From Neobacillus niacini (GTDB lineage: Bacteria > Bacillota > Bacilli > Bacillales > Cytobacillaceae): a stretch of DNA of 64,000 nt. Positions 36,611-45,711 of the stretch are shown here, piece after piece (position 1 is the stretch's first letter; every line of letters begins with the position of its first letter). The stretch covers positions 62,001 to 126,000 of the forward strand of contig NZ_JAMBOX010000003.1 in NCBI RefSeq assembly GCF_023715785.1. The letters run 5' to 3'. Below the pieces are notes generated by a model. It was not told the DNA's origin. It saw only the letters and a list, made by a program, of their open reading frames with translations, and did not search any database. Both the position numbers and the translations under genes were made by a program.

Positions 36611-37627
36611 ATGGATTCTGCAGAAAGGAACATACATAGAATGCTAATTTATCTATTTAAAAGAAAACGGTTCCTCATCAGTTTTTTGTTTTTATCCACA
36701 CTGGTGATTGCCAGTATGTTAAATACAGTATTAAACGATGGGAAAATCCGACAAACCATGGTTCAAACAGATGAAAACGGGAAAATCCTTGATAAACCGC
36801 CGTATCGACCCTTTACGGAGTACATCCTTGGTTCTGACAGGTATGGGTATGATTTAGTCCATTTATTAGTCGAAGGAGCAAAATGGACAATTGGAATTGT
36901 CCTCATTGTCGCGTTATTACGAATGATTTTGTCGATTATCATTAGTTCGTTTGTTTTTTCATTAAAACCGGCATTTTTCAATAGTATGAAAAGTATTTTT
37001 GAGCCCTTTTCGGTCGTACCGCAAACGATTATTGCCTATTTTATCTTGTTTAGTGTTTTATGGAGACCGGGTGATGGGTTTCATACATCCTTTTGGGAGC
37101 GGGCCACATTTGAAACGATTGTACTCGTTTTTCTTGCAGTCCCCAATCTTACCATCCATCTTGCGAATGAAATGAAGATTGTGGAACGGGAGTCCTTTAT
37201 TGAAGTGGCCAGAACACTTGGTGCTGGTAAGGCCAGAATCTTTTTTAAACATATCGTTCCGCATGTCTATGAAAAATGGATTCTATTATTTGGTCAGCAG
37301 TTTATCCAGTCCTTAACGCTTCTCGCCCATTTGGGATTTATGAGCCTTTTCTTCGGCGGTACCATCCCTCCTAGCGATGATGGGACACCACCCCGCTCCG
37401 TTTCCTACGAATGGTCTGGGGTCATTGGCGGAGATATCAGCTACCTTTATTCATATCCGTGGATTGTCTTGGTGCCAATCGGCTTCTTTATCGCAACCTC
37501 CATTGGCGTCGCATTGATCAATGAATCGGTAAAATCGTATTTTCAAAGCGAAGACAGACTGCGGCTTCGGTCGATAAAGGCGGCAAAGCGCGATGAGTCT
37601 GTAAAAATAAAGCTTACTGCAAGCTAA
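36611..37627 (+). CDS. peptide/nickel-type ABC transporter permease (OppC-like), orphan
   Basis: 338 residues with six transmembrane helices and the ATPase-contact EAA loop EVARTLGAGKARIFFKHIVPH (motif near residues 195-215). The family forms a permease pair in oligopeptide transporters. No partner permease, ATPase or separate binding protein is adjacent, though the next gene carries an SBP_bac_5 domain. Divergence from the sigma operon with an ECF-like promoter suggests envelope-stress control. The start could also be ATG 36641 (MLIYLFKRKRF). Confidence 0.82.
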   Translation: MDSAERNIHRMLIYLFKRKRFLISFLFLSTLVIASMLNTVLNDGKIRQTMVQTDENGKILDKPPYRPFTEYILGSDRYGYDLVHLLVEGAKWTIGIVLIVALLRMILSIIISSFVFSLKPAFFNSMKSIFEPFSVVPQTIIAYFILFSVLWRPGDGFHTSFWERATFETIVLVFLAVPNLTIHLANEMKIVERESFIEVARTLGAGKARIFFKHIVPHVYEKWILLFGQQFIQSLTLLAHLGFMSLFFGGTIPPSDDGTPPRSVSYEWSGVIGGDISYLYSYPWIVLVPIGFFIATSIGVALINESVKSYFQSEDRLRLRSIKAAKRDESVKIKLTAS

Positions 37628-37640
37628 AAGAAAACACATA

Positions 37641-37675
37641 AAAGCCCAGCTGCAACATTAGGCTGGGTTTTGTTT
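37641..37675 (+). terminator. terminator after the permease gene
   Basis: AGCCCAGC pairs with GCTGGGTT (one G-U) around a loop of about 11 bases, followed by T-rich sequence. Confidence 0.75.
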
Positions 37676-37757
37676 ATAATTTGATTGATTTTACATTTCC
37701 GCCATTCTCCGTATTGATTATAATGGATATATCACCTTACCAAGTACGGAGGAAAAC

Positions 37758-39524
37758 ATGAAACCGATTGAATATTATATTCTTTTGCATCGTTTAGATG
37801 AGGCAGCGGAAGTCAACCAACCTTTTCCCGTTACTTTGGACCAATTATCAGAGGTATTTTTTTGCACCCGCCGCAATGTAAGCAATATTCTATCCAAGCT
37901 TCAAAGTGAAGGCTGGATTAAATGGGTTTCCGGGAATGGCCGAAAGCATCCTTCAAAACTTACTCTATTAAAACAACTGGATGAATTAATTAAAGATACC
38001 GTTGATGAATATATGCAAGAAGGTGATATTCATAGTGTTTTACGCTTTAACGAACTGCTGGAAAGCAGCTCCTATAAGGATTTGGTTCTTGAGCGGCTGT
38101 CCCGCTCCATCGGCTATACCTCGTCCAAGGACAGTAACGAAAAAAAGGATATACTCAGGATTCCTTTTCATCGCAGTCTCACCTTTTTTGATCCGTTATT
38201 TATTGAACGACGGGCCGAAATTCACATCGCCAGCCAAATTATTAATACAGTTACAGAATATCATCGCCAACGGAAGGAAGTCACCCCTGGACTGGCGTAC
38301 CGCTGGTATAGCAATGAAGACTTTACCAAATGGCGGTTTTATTTAAAAAAGGATATCAGATTTCATCACGGCAAGGTTTTGACTACAGGAGACGTGGAAT
38401 TTACGCTGAATCGGGTAAAAGCAGTCAAGTCTCCCTACAGCTGGCTGACTCAAGATATCAAAAGGATGATCCCCATCGATGACCAAGCGATTGAGATTCA
38501 TTTGAACAGGCCAAATAAACAGCTGCCACTGTACTTGTCATCGGTTCATCTTGCGATTTTGCCTTCCGACATTTATCTGCAAGACGAGGTGATTGAAAGC
38601 CTGCCGATTGGGACAGGACCGTTCAAACTCGCTGCCTGTGATCAGAAGATTACGAGATTGGAAGTAAATAAGGATTATTTTCGGGAGCGGGCCTTTTTGG
38701 ATTTGGTTGAATTTATTATTTTGTCAAAAGAAGCCTTGTCACTGTTAACCGATTTGCGCAGCCACAACCTGCAATTTTCCCCGTTTCTTTACGGTGACGA
38801 CTCTTCTTCACTAGTTCAAACTAAAATGGTGGAAACTGGCTGCAGCTATCTACTGTTTAATGATCATAAAGATGTCCGTCCCGATTTTAGGAAAACAATC
38901 AAGCTCATTATTGAAAGGGGAAAAGCCGCAGACAACAGTATGATTCCTGCATATGGCTTTTTGCCGTCCCTTTCGAATGGCAGGAAAATGGAGGATCTCC
39001 ATGCTGCTCTCGACTATAGCAAGGACGATAATGTCCAATTATATACCTATCATAATGCTGTGAATGAAAAAAATGCAGCCTGGATTAAAGAACACTGCGA
39101 AAAGGAAGGCATCAAGGTAGAAGTGAATATTGTCCCGCTCGAGGAACTCAACCAGCCTGGCACACTTGCCAAAGCTGATGTCTTGTTGAATCGGAATATT
39201 TTCAGGGAGCCACTCGACTTGGATATCATTGATTTCTTCCGGAATGAACAAAGTCATTTCCGCCATTTTTTTAAAAGTGAATTATATCAACGTGTTGATA
39301 GGGAGATTGAAAATTTATCCACTAGCAAACCGGAAGAGGTTCTGGAAAAAATCGGAACAGATTTGGTCAACCAGCAGAATTTAGTCTTTATTAACCACAT
39401 TGAACAAAAGATGATCCATGACGATACGTTAAGAAACTTGGAAATCGACGACCTAGGCTGGATTAATTTCCATTCTGTCTGGTTTGAAGAAGAACAAGAG
39501 CGAGACTTTTTAGCAGGAAGGTAG
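37758..39524 (+). CDS. SgrR-family regulator with solute-binding domain
   Basis: 588 residues. N-terminal winged-helix domain (about 1-115; CTRRNVSNILSKLQSEGWI) and a C-terminal oligopeptide-binding (SBP_bac_5) domain (about 155-570; RFHHGKVLTTGDVEFTLNRV, IGTGPFKL). No signal peptide, so the binding domain senses a ligand in the cytoplasm. E. coli SgrR responds to sugar-phosphate stress; in bacilli, relatives sit next to MFS genes they probably control, as here. Ligand unknown. Confidence 0.88.
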   Translation: MKPIEYYILLHRLDEAAEVNQPFPVTLDQLSEVFFCTRRNVSNILSKLQSEGWIKWVSGNGRKHPSKLTLLKQLDELIKDTVDEYMQEGDIHSVLRFNELLESSSYKDLVLERLSRSIGYTSSKDSNEKKDILRIPFHRSLTFFDPLFIERRAEIHIASQIINTVTEYHRQRKEVTPGLAYRWYSNEDFTKWRFYLKKDIRFHHGKVLTTGDVEFTLNRVKAVKSPYSWLTQDIKRMIPIDDQAIEIHLNRPNKQLPLYLSSVHLAILPSDIYLQDEVIESLPIGTGPFKLAACDQKITRLEVNKDYFRERAFLDLVEFIILSKEALSLLTDLRSHNLQFSPFLYGDDSSSLVQTKMVETGCSYLLFNDHKDVRPDFRKTIKLIIERGKAADNSMIPAYGFLPSLSNGRKMEDLHAALDYSKDDNVQLYTYHNAVNEKNAAWIKEHCEKEGIKVEVNIVPLEELNQPGTLAKADVLLNRNIFREPLDLDIIDFFRNEQSHFRHFFKSELYQRVDREIENLSTSKPEEVLEKIGTDLVNQQNLVFINHIEQKMIHDDTLRNLEIDDLGWINFHSVWFEEEQERDFLAGR

Positions 39525-39600
39525 AAAAAACACGGCTGATGTTTTCTATCTTCCTTTTCCTTTTTTTCCATTATGATGGAGAAAAAGCGAGGTGTTTACA

Positions 39601-40869
39601 ATGAAAAATAAGCGAGTTGGGCTGATTTTGGCCGCTTCCTATTTTTCTTCGTTCGGGAGCTCCGTTTACTTTGTTTCGGTCGCATGGCTATTGTATCAAA
39701 TGACGTCGGACGCCACCTATACAGGATTGTTGGTTGGGCTGGGGTTTTTGCCTGGTGTGTTTTTGAATCTAATTTTTGGGGTTCTAGTGGACCGGCTGGA
39801 CCGGAAGAAATTAACTGTCATTTCCATTAGCATCATCACGTTTTCCATCTTCCTTCTGTTAGCTGCCTTAACGATGGATGTCGTAAAACCGTTGCTGATT
39901 ATCACAGTCCATATGCTGGTTCAGACTTTTGCATCCCTGTTTCGCACAGCTCAGCAAGCGTTTATTACGGAACTTTATTCAAAACAAGTGCTTGCAAGCG
40001 TCTTTAGCAGAGTGAGCGCCGCCGTGTCGACAGGCGGGCTGCTTGGGACAACCATGGGCGGGGTGGCCATCTCCCTATTACCAGCAAATATAATCACTGC
40101 GGCCGTTTTTGGTTCCTTCATCATTTCTCTCGTCTGTGCTTGGCTGACAAATAGTAAAGTTAGAGTGGCAGACATTAAGGTTAATAAAGGGTATCTTTCC
40201 GGTTTTAAGGACATGGCTCAGGGCATGGTATATATTCGTAATAACCCGTTTATGATTTCCTTATTTTCCGTTTTATTTGTCGGACAGCTAGTCGTCCATA
40301 CCTCCACAAGTCTTTTGCCTGTGTATGCAAGCGCGTATTTAACGGTTTCTAGCAAAGTGTACGGCCTGCTAGAAGGTGCAGTATCCATCGGGGCAATAAT
40401 CGCTGGATTTTCGGCGATTTGGTTTTTAAATTTATTTAAACAATCTATCGCTGCGGTTTCGTTATATGTAACGGTAACAGGACTAGGTTTATTGACCTTT
40501 GCAAAAAGTCCAATATTATCGTTTTGTGCTGTTTTATTGCTGGGACTAGGAACTTCTTGGCTGCGGGTGCTGATGCAAACCGTTCAACAAGTATACACCG
40601 ACCCTGAATACTATGGCCGGATGGCAGCAATGCGGCAAACCGTCAATCAGACCTCTGTCGCCATCGGCGCCCCCATCATCGGTGTCATCGCAGAAAACTT
40701 CGGTGCCAATTATGCGTACGGTTCTTTGTTGATTCCTGTTGTTGCTGTATTGATCTTATCGATTTTTGTTTCAAAACAAAGGACGTTCAATGATATTATT
40801 TTTAAAATGGCAAAGCAGGAGCAAAAAACTGTAAAGACAAGTATGATTTTATTGGAGAAAAAGGGATAA
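39601..40869 (+). CDS. MFS transporter (MFS_3/enterobactin exporter-like)
   Basis: About 422 residues with 12 transmembrane helices and the MFS loop GVLVDRLDRKKL after helix 2. I chose ATG 39601 because GCGAGGTG precedes it; a codon three earlier has no support. It follows the SgrR-like gene by 76 bases and is the likely target of that regulator. Probably an exporter; substrate unknown. Confidence 0.86.
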   Translation: MKNKRVGLILAASYFSSFGSSVYFVSVAWLLYQMTSDATYTGLLVGLGFLPGVFLNLIFGVLVDRLDRKKLTVISISIITFSIFLLLAALTMDVVKPLLIITVHMLVQTFASLFRTAQQAFITELYSKQVLASVFSRVSAAVSTGGLLGTTMGGVAISLLPANIITAAVFGSFIISLVCAWLTNSKVRVADIKVNKGYLSGFKDMAQGMVYIRNNPFMISLFSVLFVGQLVVHTSTSLLPVYASAYLTVSSKVYGLLEGAVSIGAIIAGFSAIWFLNLFKQSIAAVSLYVTVTGLGLLTFAKSPILSFCAVLLLGLGTSWLRVLMQTVQQVYTDPEYYGRMAAMRQTVNQTSVAIGAPIIGVIAENFGANYAYGSLLIPVVAVLILSIFVSKQRTFNDIIFKMAKQEQKTVKTSMILLEKKG

Positions 40870-40873
40870 AAGT

Positions 40874-40906
40874 AAAACTTCAAGGATTAAGGGTCCTTGA
40901 AGTTTT
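40874..40906 (+). terminator. terminator of the MFS gene
   Basis: Perfect 13-base arms AAAACTTCAAGGA and TCCTTGAAGTTTT around a seven-base loop, then TT. Confidence 0.88.
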
Positions 40907-40995
40907 TTAAGCAATGCGATAATAACCTGCTTATTGAATCTCAAACATGTTTCATAAAGACAATGAAATATTTTCCTCAAAGTATTCGCGTAAAG

Positions 40996-42246
40996 CTATT
41001 GAGGGTTGGAAATCGACCCCATAAACAAGATTGCGCCTGTTTCAATATTTGTGATGGCGATGAAAAACGGGCGATTGACTTCCATACGAAATGGACGGTC
41101 AATGCCTATGGGTGCAGACTCTGTTTTCATTTCAACTGAGGTAACCCCTGCCGCTTCTGAACCTTCTTCATTCACATCAATAAATGTTTTTTGTTTGACC
41201 TTTTCAATCCATACTGGATCGTCTTCCTTAATCATTTTCGAAAAATTGGCTTCTCGACGATCGAATGCAGTTGTCATACCGAGCTTCTTCAGCGCTTCCT
41301 TCCATTCTGTTTCATATTCCATCTGGAATTTCGGCAGCAGCACTGTTCCTTCTTTTGATTGGAATTCGGAATTCCATTTCTCCCAATTATCAGTGGTAAG
41401 CAGTTTTCCGAATTCTTCTAAACTGTTTTTTTCCTTCGGTAGAAACACTTCCATACTCATTTTTCCATCAGCATAAGGGAGAGTTACAGCCTGAAATGTC
41501 TCATTTTCCAGGTAAGCAAATTTCCGGTTAATAGTCATAAGCGGAATCTCTTTCGATGTTACTGTATCAAAATGGAACACTCGCTTTTCTGTCAACTTTT
41601 TATCAAATTCATGCATCCAATTTCCTTTAAAATAAATCGCATTAATTAGGAAGGCAACTATGTCAGGATCCATTTCCTTATCTACTATTTTGTCAATCTT
41701 TCCGTTTGTCGATTTCTTTACCCAATCATTAATGATAGTAGGAGTTTCAGGATTCATAACATCTATTTCTTGAATTTTTGCTGTAAAATAATCGCGGTTA
41801 TTTTGGGAAAAATCATCCTGAAAGTGAAATTGCTTGTTTAGCCAAATCGAATTTGCAATATTCAACTGACTTTGCTTAGAGTCGCTTTGAAGCTTGGCCA
41901 TTAAGGAAGCATTGGCCTTATTGAGCTGGGCTGCCTCCATTCCTTCCAAATGAAGAACCTTCCCCATTTCCTCTTTTGTTACCCCATCCGCTCCATTATA
42001 GACCATGGACAACGCCATCAATAGGCTAGTTGGAGAAATAAATTTGTTGCCATCTCCATTAGGCTCGGAATTTGGCAGTAAGTCGAATCCCAATTGATTA
42101 TTGGAGTGGATAATCTTTTGGTACTCATTTTTCTTAAAATTAGCTTTGCTATAGAATCCGGGATCACTTTGGTTATTGCCTGTTCCGCAGCCGACTATCA
42201 ATATCAATAAACTTACTCCCAATAATGGAACGATCAATTTCTTCAC
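40996..42246 (-). CDS. serpin-family protease inhibitor, lipoprotein
   Basis: 416 residues, a full-length serpin. Signal peptide with lipobox LIVGC (Cys20), so it is tethered outside the membrane. Family blocks NSIWLNKQF, INDWVKKSTNGKIDKIV and the C-terminal NRPFFIAITN-GAILFMG are clear. The hinge EEGSEAAGVTS fits an inhibitory serpin. Counting 15 residues from the hinge Gly puts Glu-Ser at the scissile bond, but the loop is about six residues longer than in alpha-1-antitrypsin, so the site is uncertain. GTG 42246 has a better ribosome site (GGTGA) than GTG 42255. Target protease unknown. Confidence 0.92.
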   Translation of the reverse strand: MKKLIVPLLGVSLLILIVGCGTGNNQSDPGFYSKANFKKNEYQKIIHSNNQLGFDLLPNSEPNGDGNKFISPTSLLMALSMVYNGADGVTKEEMGKVLHLEGMEAAQLNKANASLMAKLQSDSKQSQLNIANSIWLNKQFHFQDDFSQNNRDYFTAKIQEIDVMNPETPTIINDWVKKSTNGKIDKIVDKEMDPDIVAFLINAIYFKGNWMHEFDKKLTEKRVFHFDTVTSKEIPLMTINRKFAYLENETFQAVTLPYADGKMSMEVFLPKEKNSLEEFGKLLTTDNWEKWNSEFQSKEGTVLLPKFQMEYETEWKEALKKLGMTTAFDRREANFSKMIKEDDPVWIEKVKQKTFIDVNEEGSEAAGVTSVEMKTESAPIGIDRPFRMEVNRPFFIAITNIETGAILFMGSISNPQ

Positions 42247-42443
42247 CGTATTCACCGCCCTTTATTATATTTGACTTTAATTATGAGAAAATGTTTCAAT
42301 TGTCTAATCAAGGTTAATAAGCTAACCCTTGTTCTGGGCGATTAAACGAGTGAAAGTATGTTTTCATAATTGATAAATTTTCAAATAAACTACTGATAAT
42401 ATCATCATCAACAGAAGTACAATCGTATTTCTGAGGCCGTATT

Positions 42444-42468
42444 GTCCGAACTTACCTCAACTTCGGAC
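42444..42468. repeat. small inverted repeat upstream of serpin gene
   Basis: GTCCGAA (42444-42450) and TTCGGAC (42462-42468), 11-base loop, between the DMT transporter and serpin genes' outer ends. Could be an operator or a weak terminator; nothing more can be said. Confidence 0.4.
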
Positions 42469-42490
42469 ACTTCCACCTTTTAGATCCAAA

Positions 42491-42518
42491 AAATAAAAAA
42501 CAGCCCGTTCCCGAGCCG
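42491..42518 (-). terminator. terminator of the DMT transporter gene
   Basis: Minus-strand CGGCTCG-GGAA-CGGGCTG with two G-U pairs and a GNRA-like loop, followed by six T, right after the stop. Confidence 0.7.
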
Positions 42519-43355
42519 TTACATCTTTGTAAAAATAATCCCAACAATTGCAGAGAAGATCCCGACAAGCTGGTATCGTTTTAATTTTTCCTTAAAAATC
42601 CAACACCCAGCTAAAATCACCACAAGGCAATTCAAGCTAACGATCGGGAAGATAATACTGGCGATTCCTTTTTGCAGCGCATAGAAATAGCTGCTGTACC
42701 CAATAACGCTGACCAAACCGACTAGTGAACCGATATTGATTTCCGACCGCTGCCAGTTTTCCCTTTCCCGCAAACTGATGATTCCGAGATAAACACTTCC
42801 TACTCCGTACATAGAAATTAATGTACTAAGTGAACTGATATGTAAATAGGACGTTGTTTTCATTAAAATACCGAGGATGCCAAAGGACAAGATCGCCAAA
42901 AGCACCTGGTACATCCAACGTCCGTAATTGGATCCACGGGTTGATCCCGGCGAATACTGAATCATCATGGCAGAGCCAAGGATCACCACAATTCCAATCC
43001 AATGAATAAAGTCGATTCGTTCATGAAAAATAATCGCAGCCCCTAGAATCGGCAGTATGGTATTTGCACCAATTAACGGTGAAGTTAAGCTCGCCGGCCC
43101 ATTTTCAAACGCCCGGGACATTTGAATATTGCCATTAGCATTTAAAATCCCAATCAAACCTCCCAGGATGAGGGCATAGAGGGTGAACTGTAGTTCCCCT
43201 GCTGAAAACCCATATCCTAGCGTCAGCATAAATGCCACAAAATAAAAGAAAAACTGTAAATGTACCTTTGACAAGCCACGGCTTGTACTCCATTTAAAGA
43301 TGGTATTATTCGTCCCGAAGCTCAAGGTCGTGACCAATGCCGCCGCAATCCACAT
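42519..43355 (-). CDS. EamA/DMT family transporter
   Basis: 278 residues with ten transmembrane helices made of two EamA repeats (about 1-135 and 150-278); repeat ends are IHWIGIVVILGSAMM and YQLVGIFSAIVGIIF. Such proteins export amino acids, metabolites or drugs. GGGAGAAGG precedes the ATG. Single gene; substrate unknown. Confidence 0.85.
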   Translation of the reverse strand: MWIAAALVTTLSFGTNNTIFKWSTSRGLSKVHLQFFFYFVAFMLTLGYGFSAGELQFTLYALILGGLIGILNANGNIQMSRAFENGPASLTSPLIGANTILPILGAAIIFHERIDFIHWIGIVVILGSAMMIQYSPGSTRGSNYGRWMYQVLLAILSFGILGILMKTTSYLHISSLSTLISMYGVGSVYLGIISLRERENWQRSEINIGSLVGLVSVIGYSSYFYALQKGIASIIFPIVSLNCLVVILAGCWIFKEKLKRYQLVGIFSAIVGIIFTKM

Positions 43356-43460
43356 GCTGAAACCTTCTCCCTATCATTTTACTATCTCATTTTAGTACCA
43401 TTTAGAAAGTATTCGCAATATATTTTTTCGAGTTACGAATAAAATGTCGGTACAAAAAAA

Positions 43461-43482
43461 CTAACCGAATGATCTCGGTTAG
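43461..43482 (-). terminator. terminator of the quinone-response operon
   Basis: Perfect arms CTAACCGA (43461-43468) and TCGGTTAG (43475-43482), followed on the minus strand by a seven-T run. Confidence 0.85.
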
Positions 43483-43483
43483 C

Positions 43484-44092
43484 TCAACTATTTATCCTCT
43501 TATACCATGCTGCCGCAGCCTCTACTTCATCTAATGTTAATTGATGTCCACGATTCTCCCAATGCAGTTCCACGTTTGCATTCGCTTTTTCCAACAACGA
43601 TTGGAGCTCGGTCGATTCTGCTGGGGAGCAGATCGGATCATTCGTCCCGGCAGCAATAAATACCGACTTGTCGGTCAAATCAGGCAGCTCCACGCCCCTT
43701 CTCGGTACCATCGGATGATGGAGAATCGCACCTTTTAACGCATTTTGATAGTGGAACAATAAACTTGCCGCGATATTCGCACCATTTGAGTAACCAATAG
43801 CAATAATATTGTCCCGGTCAAAACCGTACTTCTGGGCTGCTTCATTAAGAAAATCATTTAATTCTTTCGTGCGAAAAATAAGATCCTCTTCATCAAAGAC
43901 TCCTTCAGCCAATCTACGAAAGAACCTTGGCATGCCATTTTCCAGTACATTTCCGCGCACGCTCAATACATTCGCTTCATCATCAATTCTTCCGGCAAGA
44001 GGCAACAAGTCGAGCTCATTTCCTCCAGTGCCATGAAGCAATAGTAAAGTTGGCCGAGTAGCGTCTTTTCCCTTATTAAAAATGTGTTTCAT
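43484..44092 (-). CDS. mhqD: alpha/beta hydrolase, MhqD-like carboxylesterase
   Basis: 202 residues of the phospholipase/carboxylesterase family: HGTGGNE near residue 20, nucleophile GYSNG (Ser102), then GTNDPI (Asp) and GHQL (His) complete a Ser-Asp-His triad. In B. subtilis MhqD belongs to the MhqR regulon. Here it is last of four leftward genes under an MhqR-type operator, 15 bases after the dioxygenase gene. It may hydrolyse ring-cleavage or ester products; the true substrate is not known. Confidence 0.85.
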   Translation of the reverse strand: MKHIFNKGKDATRPTLLLLHGTGGNELDLLPLAGRIDDEANVLSVRGNVLENGMPRFFRRLAEGVFDEEDLIFRTKELNDFLNEAAQKYGFDRDNIIAIGYSNGANIAASLLFHYQNALKGAILHHPMVPRRGVELPDLTDKSVFIAAGTNDPICSPAESTELQSLLEKANANVELHWENRGHQLTLDEVEAAAAWYKRINS

Positions 44093-44107
44093 TATCGAGC
44101 ACCTTCC

Positions 44108-45076
44108 TTATTTTAAGTCTAATGGACGTAATTTTTCCTCAATCTCGTTTCGACGCGGCTCCAGAAAAGACGGTAAAGCCAATTTCTGTCCCATCGTTTC
44201 CATCGGTTCATCTGTTGCAAAACCTGGCATATCGGTTGATAATTCAAACAAAATGCCGTTTGGCTCTCTGAAATATAAGGCTTTAAAATAATAACGGTCA
44301 ACCTTGCCGGAATTCGGCAGACGGTTATCCTTTAATCGTTCGGCCCATTGATTGTATTCTTCTTCGTTCGGCACACGGAAAGCAACATGGTGCACCCCGC
44401 CGCGCCCTAATCTCGCTCTTGGCAGATCCGGTCTTGTTTCAATATGAACCTCTGCCCCGCTTCCGCCTTCACCTGTCGTATAAACTAAAATATCTCGAAA
44501 ATCCCCTTCGAGTGACGGATATGAGCCAACATAGCGAAATCCCATGACTTCAGTAAGAACGCCCACCGTAGGTTCTGATATTCCCACCGTAAGTGTGACA
44601 GGCCCCAAACCAATGATGGCATGTTCGGAAGGAATTTCTTCCTGTTCCCACGGAATCCCTGCCCGTACACCTTGTTCACCATTATCCGCAACCAAAATCA
44701 ATCGGGTGCCATCGAAATCCGTGAACGATAGAGAATCCCGATTTGCTCTCTTCTCAATTTCTCCGTGCTGGATGCCAAATTGGTCAAACCGGTCACTCCA
44801 AAAATGCAAAGAATCCGTACTTTTCACACGCAGTGATACTGTAGAAATATCCGAAGTTCCCCGATAAGAATGTCCAAGTCCCGGGATATCAAAAAATGTT
44901 ACCTCTGTCCCCGGGGTTCCCTCAGCGTCTGCATAGAAAAGATGGTAAGATTCTGTGTTATCTTGATTGACCGTTTTTTTCACCAACCGCATGCCGAGAA
45001 TTTTTGTAAAGAATTGATAGTTTCGTTCCGCTTTACCTGTTAAGATCGACACATGATGCAAACCCAACAGTTCCAT
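44108..45076 (-). CDS. ring-cleaving dioxygenase, VOC family (MhqA/MhqO type)
   Basis: 322 residues made of two VOC domains (about 1-135 and 150-315). Metal-ligand candidates are HHVS near the N-terminus, GGVHHVAFRV in the second domain and a late FELSTD Glu. Relatives in bacilli detoxify hydroquinones and catechols by ring cleavage and are MhqR targets. Third gene of the operon, 12 bases after the flavin reductase gene. Confidence 0.9.
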   Translation of the reverse strand: MELLGLHHVSILTGKAERNYQFFTKILGMRLVKKTVNQDNTESYHLFYADAEGTPGTEVTFFDIPGLGHSYRGTSDISTVSLRVKSTDSLHFWSDRFDQFGIQHGEIEKRANRDSLSFTDFDGTRLILVADNGEQGVRAGIPWEQEEIPSEHAIIGLGPVTLTVGISEPTVGVLTEVMGFRYVGSYPSLEGDFRDILVYTTGEGGSGAEVHIETRPDLPRARLGRGGVHHVAFRVPNEEEYNQWAERLKDNRLPNSGKVDRYYFKALYFREPNGILFELSTDMPGFATDEPMETMGQKLALPSFLEPRRNEIEEKLRPLDLK

Positions 45077-45088
45077 CTCTGATCACCC

Positions 45089-45697
45089 CTATTTAGGTCG
45101 TTCGATTTCAAACATCTCGCCAATTTTCGCATAATAATTTCCTGCCAATCGACTTACTGCGCCCAGTCCCCTTGGGTCAATTCTCCCCTTTTCATAAATG
45201 TCCTTTTCAATATGAAATTGAACCACTTTCCCGATTAATAGATCACACCCAGGAGACTCTAGCCCCCCCAATTCCAAGGAGTGCTCCAATACACACTCCA
45301 TACGAATTTTCGCTTCCATTATCCCCGGAACAGCAACCTTCACGCTCTCAACAGGAGTTAAGTTGGCCCATTCTATTTCACTTTCGTCAGCGGGAAGACT
45401 GGCAGCCGTTTTATTTATTTTTTCAACATTCTGCTCATCTACAATGTGGATGACAAATTCCTTGGACTCTATAATGTTTCTAGCTGTATCCTTTTGTATG
45501 CCGCCTGATCGTTGGACCGATAATGAAATCATCGGGGGATTGGATGAGACGATATTAAAATAACTAAATGGTGCACCGTTTAACACGCCAGCTTTCGAGC
45601 TGGATGTGACGAAAGCAATAGGTCTTGGGATAATGCTCCCGATCAGAAATTTGTAATTTTCTCTTTCTGATAACGAGGAAGGATCAATGGATAGCAA
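45089..45697 (-). CDS. flavin reductase family protein
   Basis: 202 residues with the FMN-binding split-barrel fold: IGSIIPRPIAFVTS at the N-terminus, GAPFSYFNIVSSNPPM, and DLLIGKVVQFH. Such proteins bind FMN and either supply reduced flavin to oxygenases or reduce quinones. Second gene of the MhqR-controlled operon, 14 bases after the first dioxygenase gene, so an auxiliary role to the dioxygenases or in quinone reduction is likely. Confidence 0.88.
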   Translation of the reverse strand: MLSIDPSSLSERENYKFLIGSIIPRPIAFVTSSSKAGVLNGAPFSYFNIVSSNPPMISLSVQRSGGIQKDTARNIIESKEFVIHIVDEQNVEKINKTAASLPADESEIEWANLTPVESVKVAVPGIMEAKIRMECVLEHSLELGGLESPGCDLLIGKVVQFHIEKDIYEKGRIDPRGLGAVSRLAGNYYAKIGEMFEIERPK

Positions 45698-45711
45698 AAC
45701 ATTCAGCCCCC

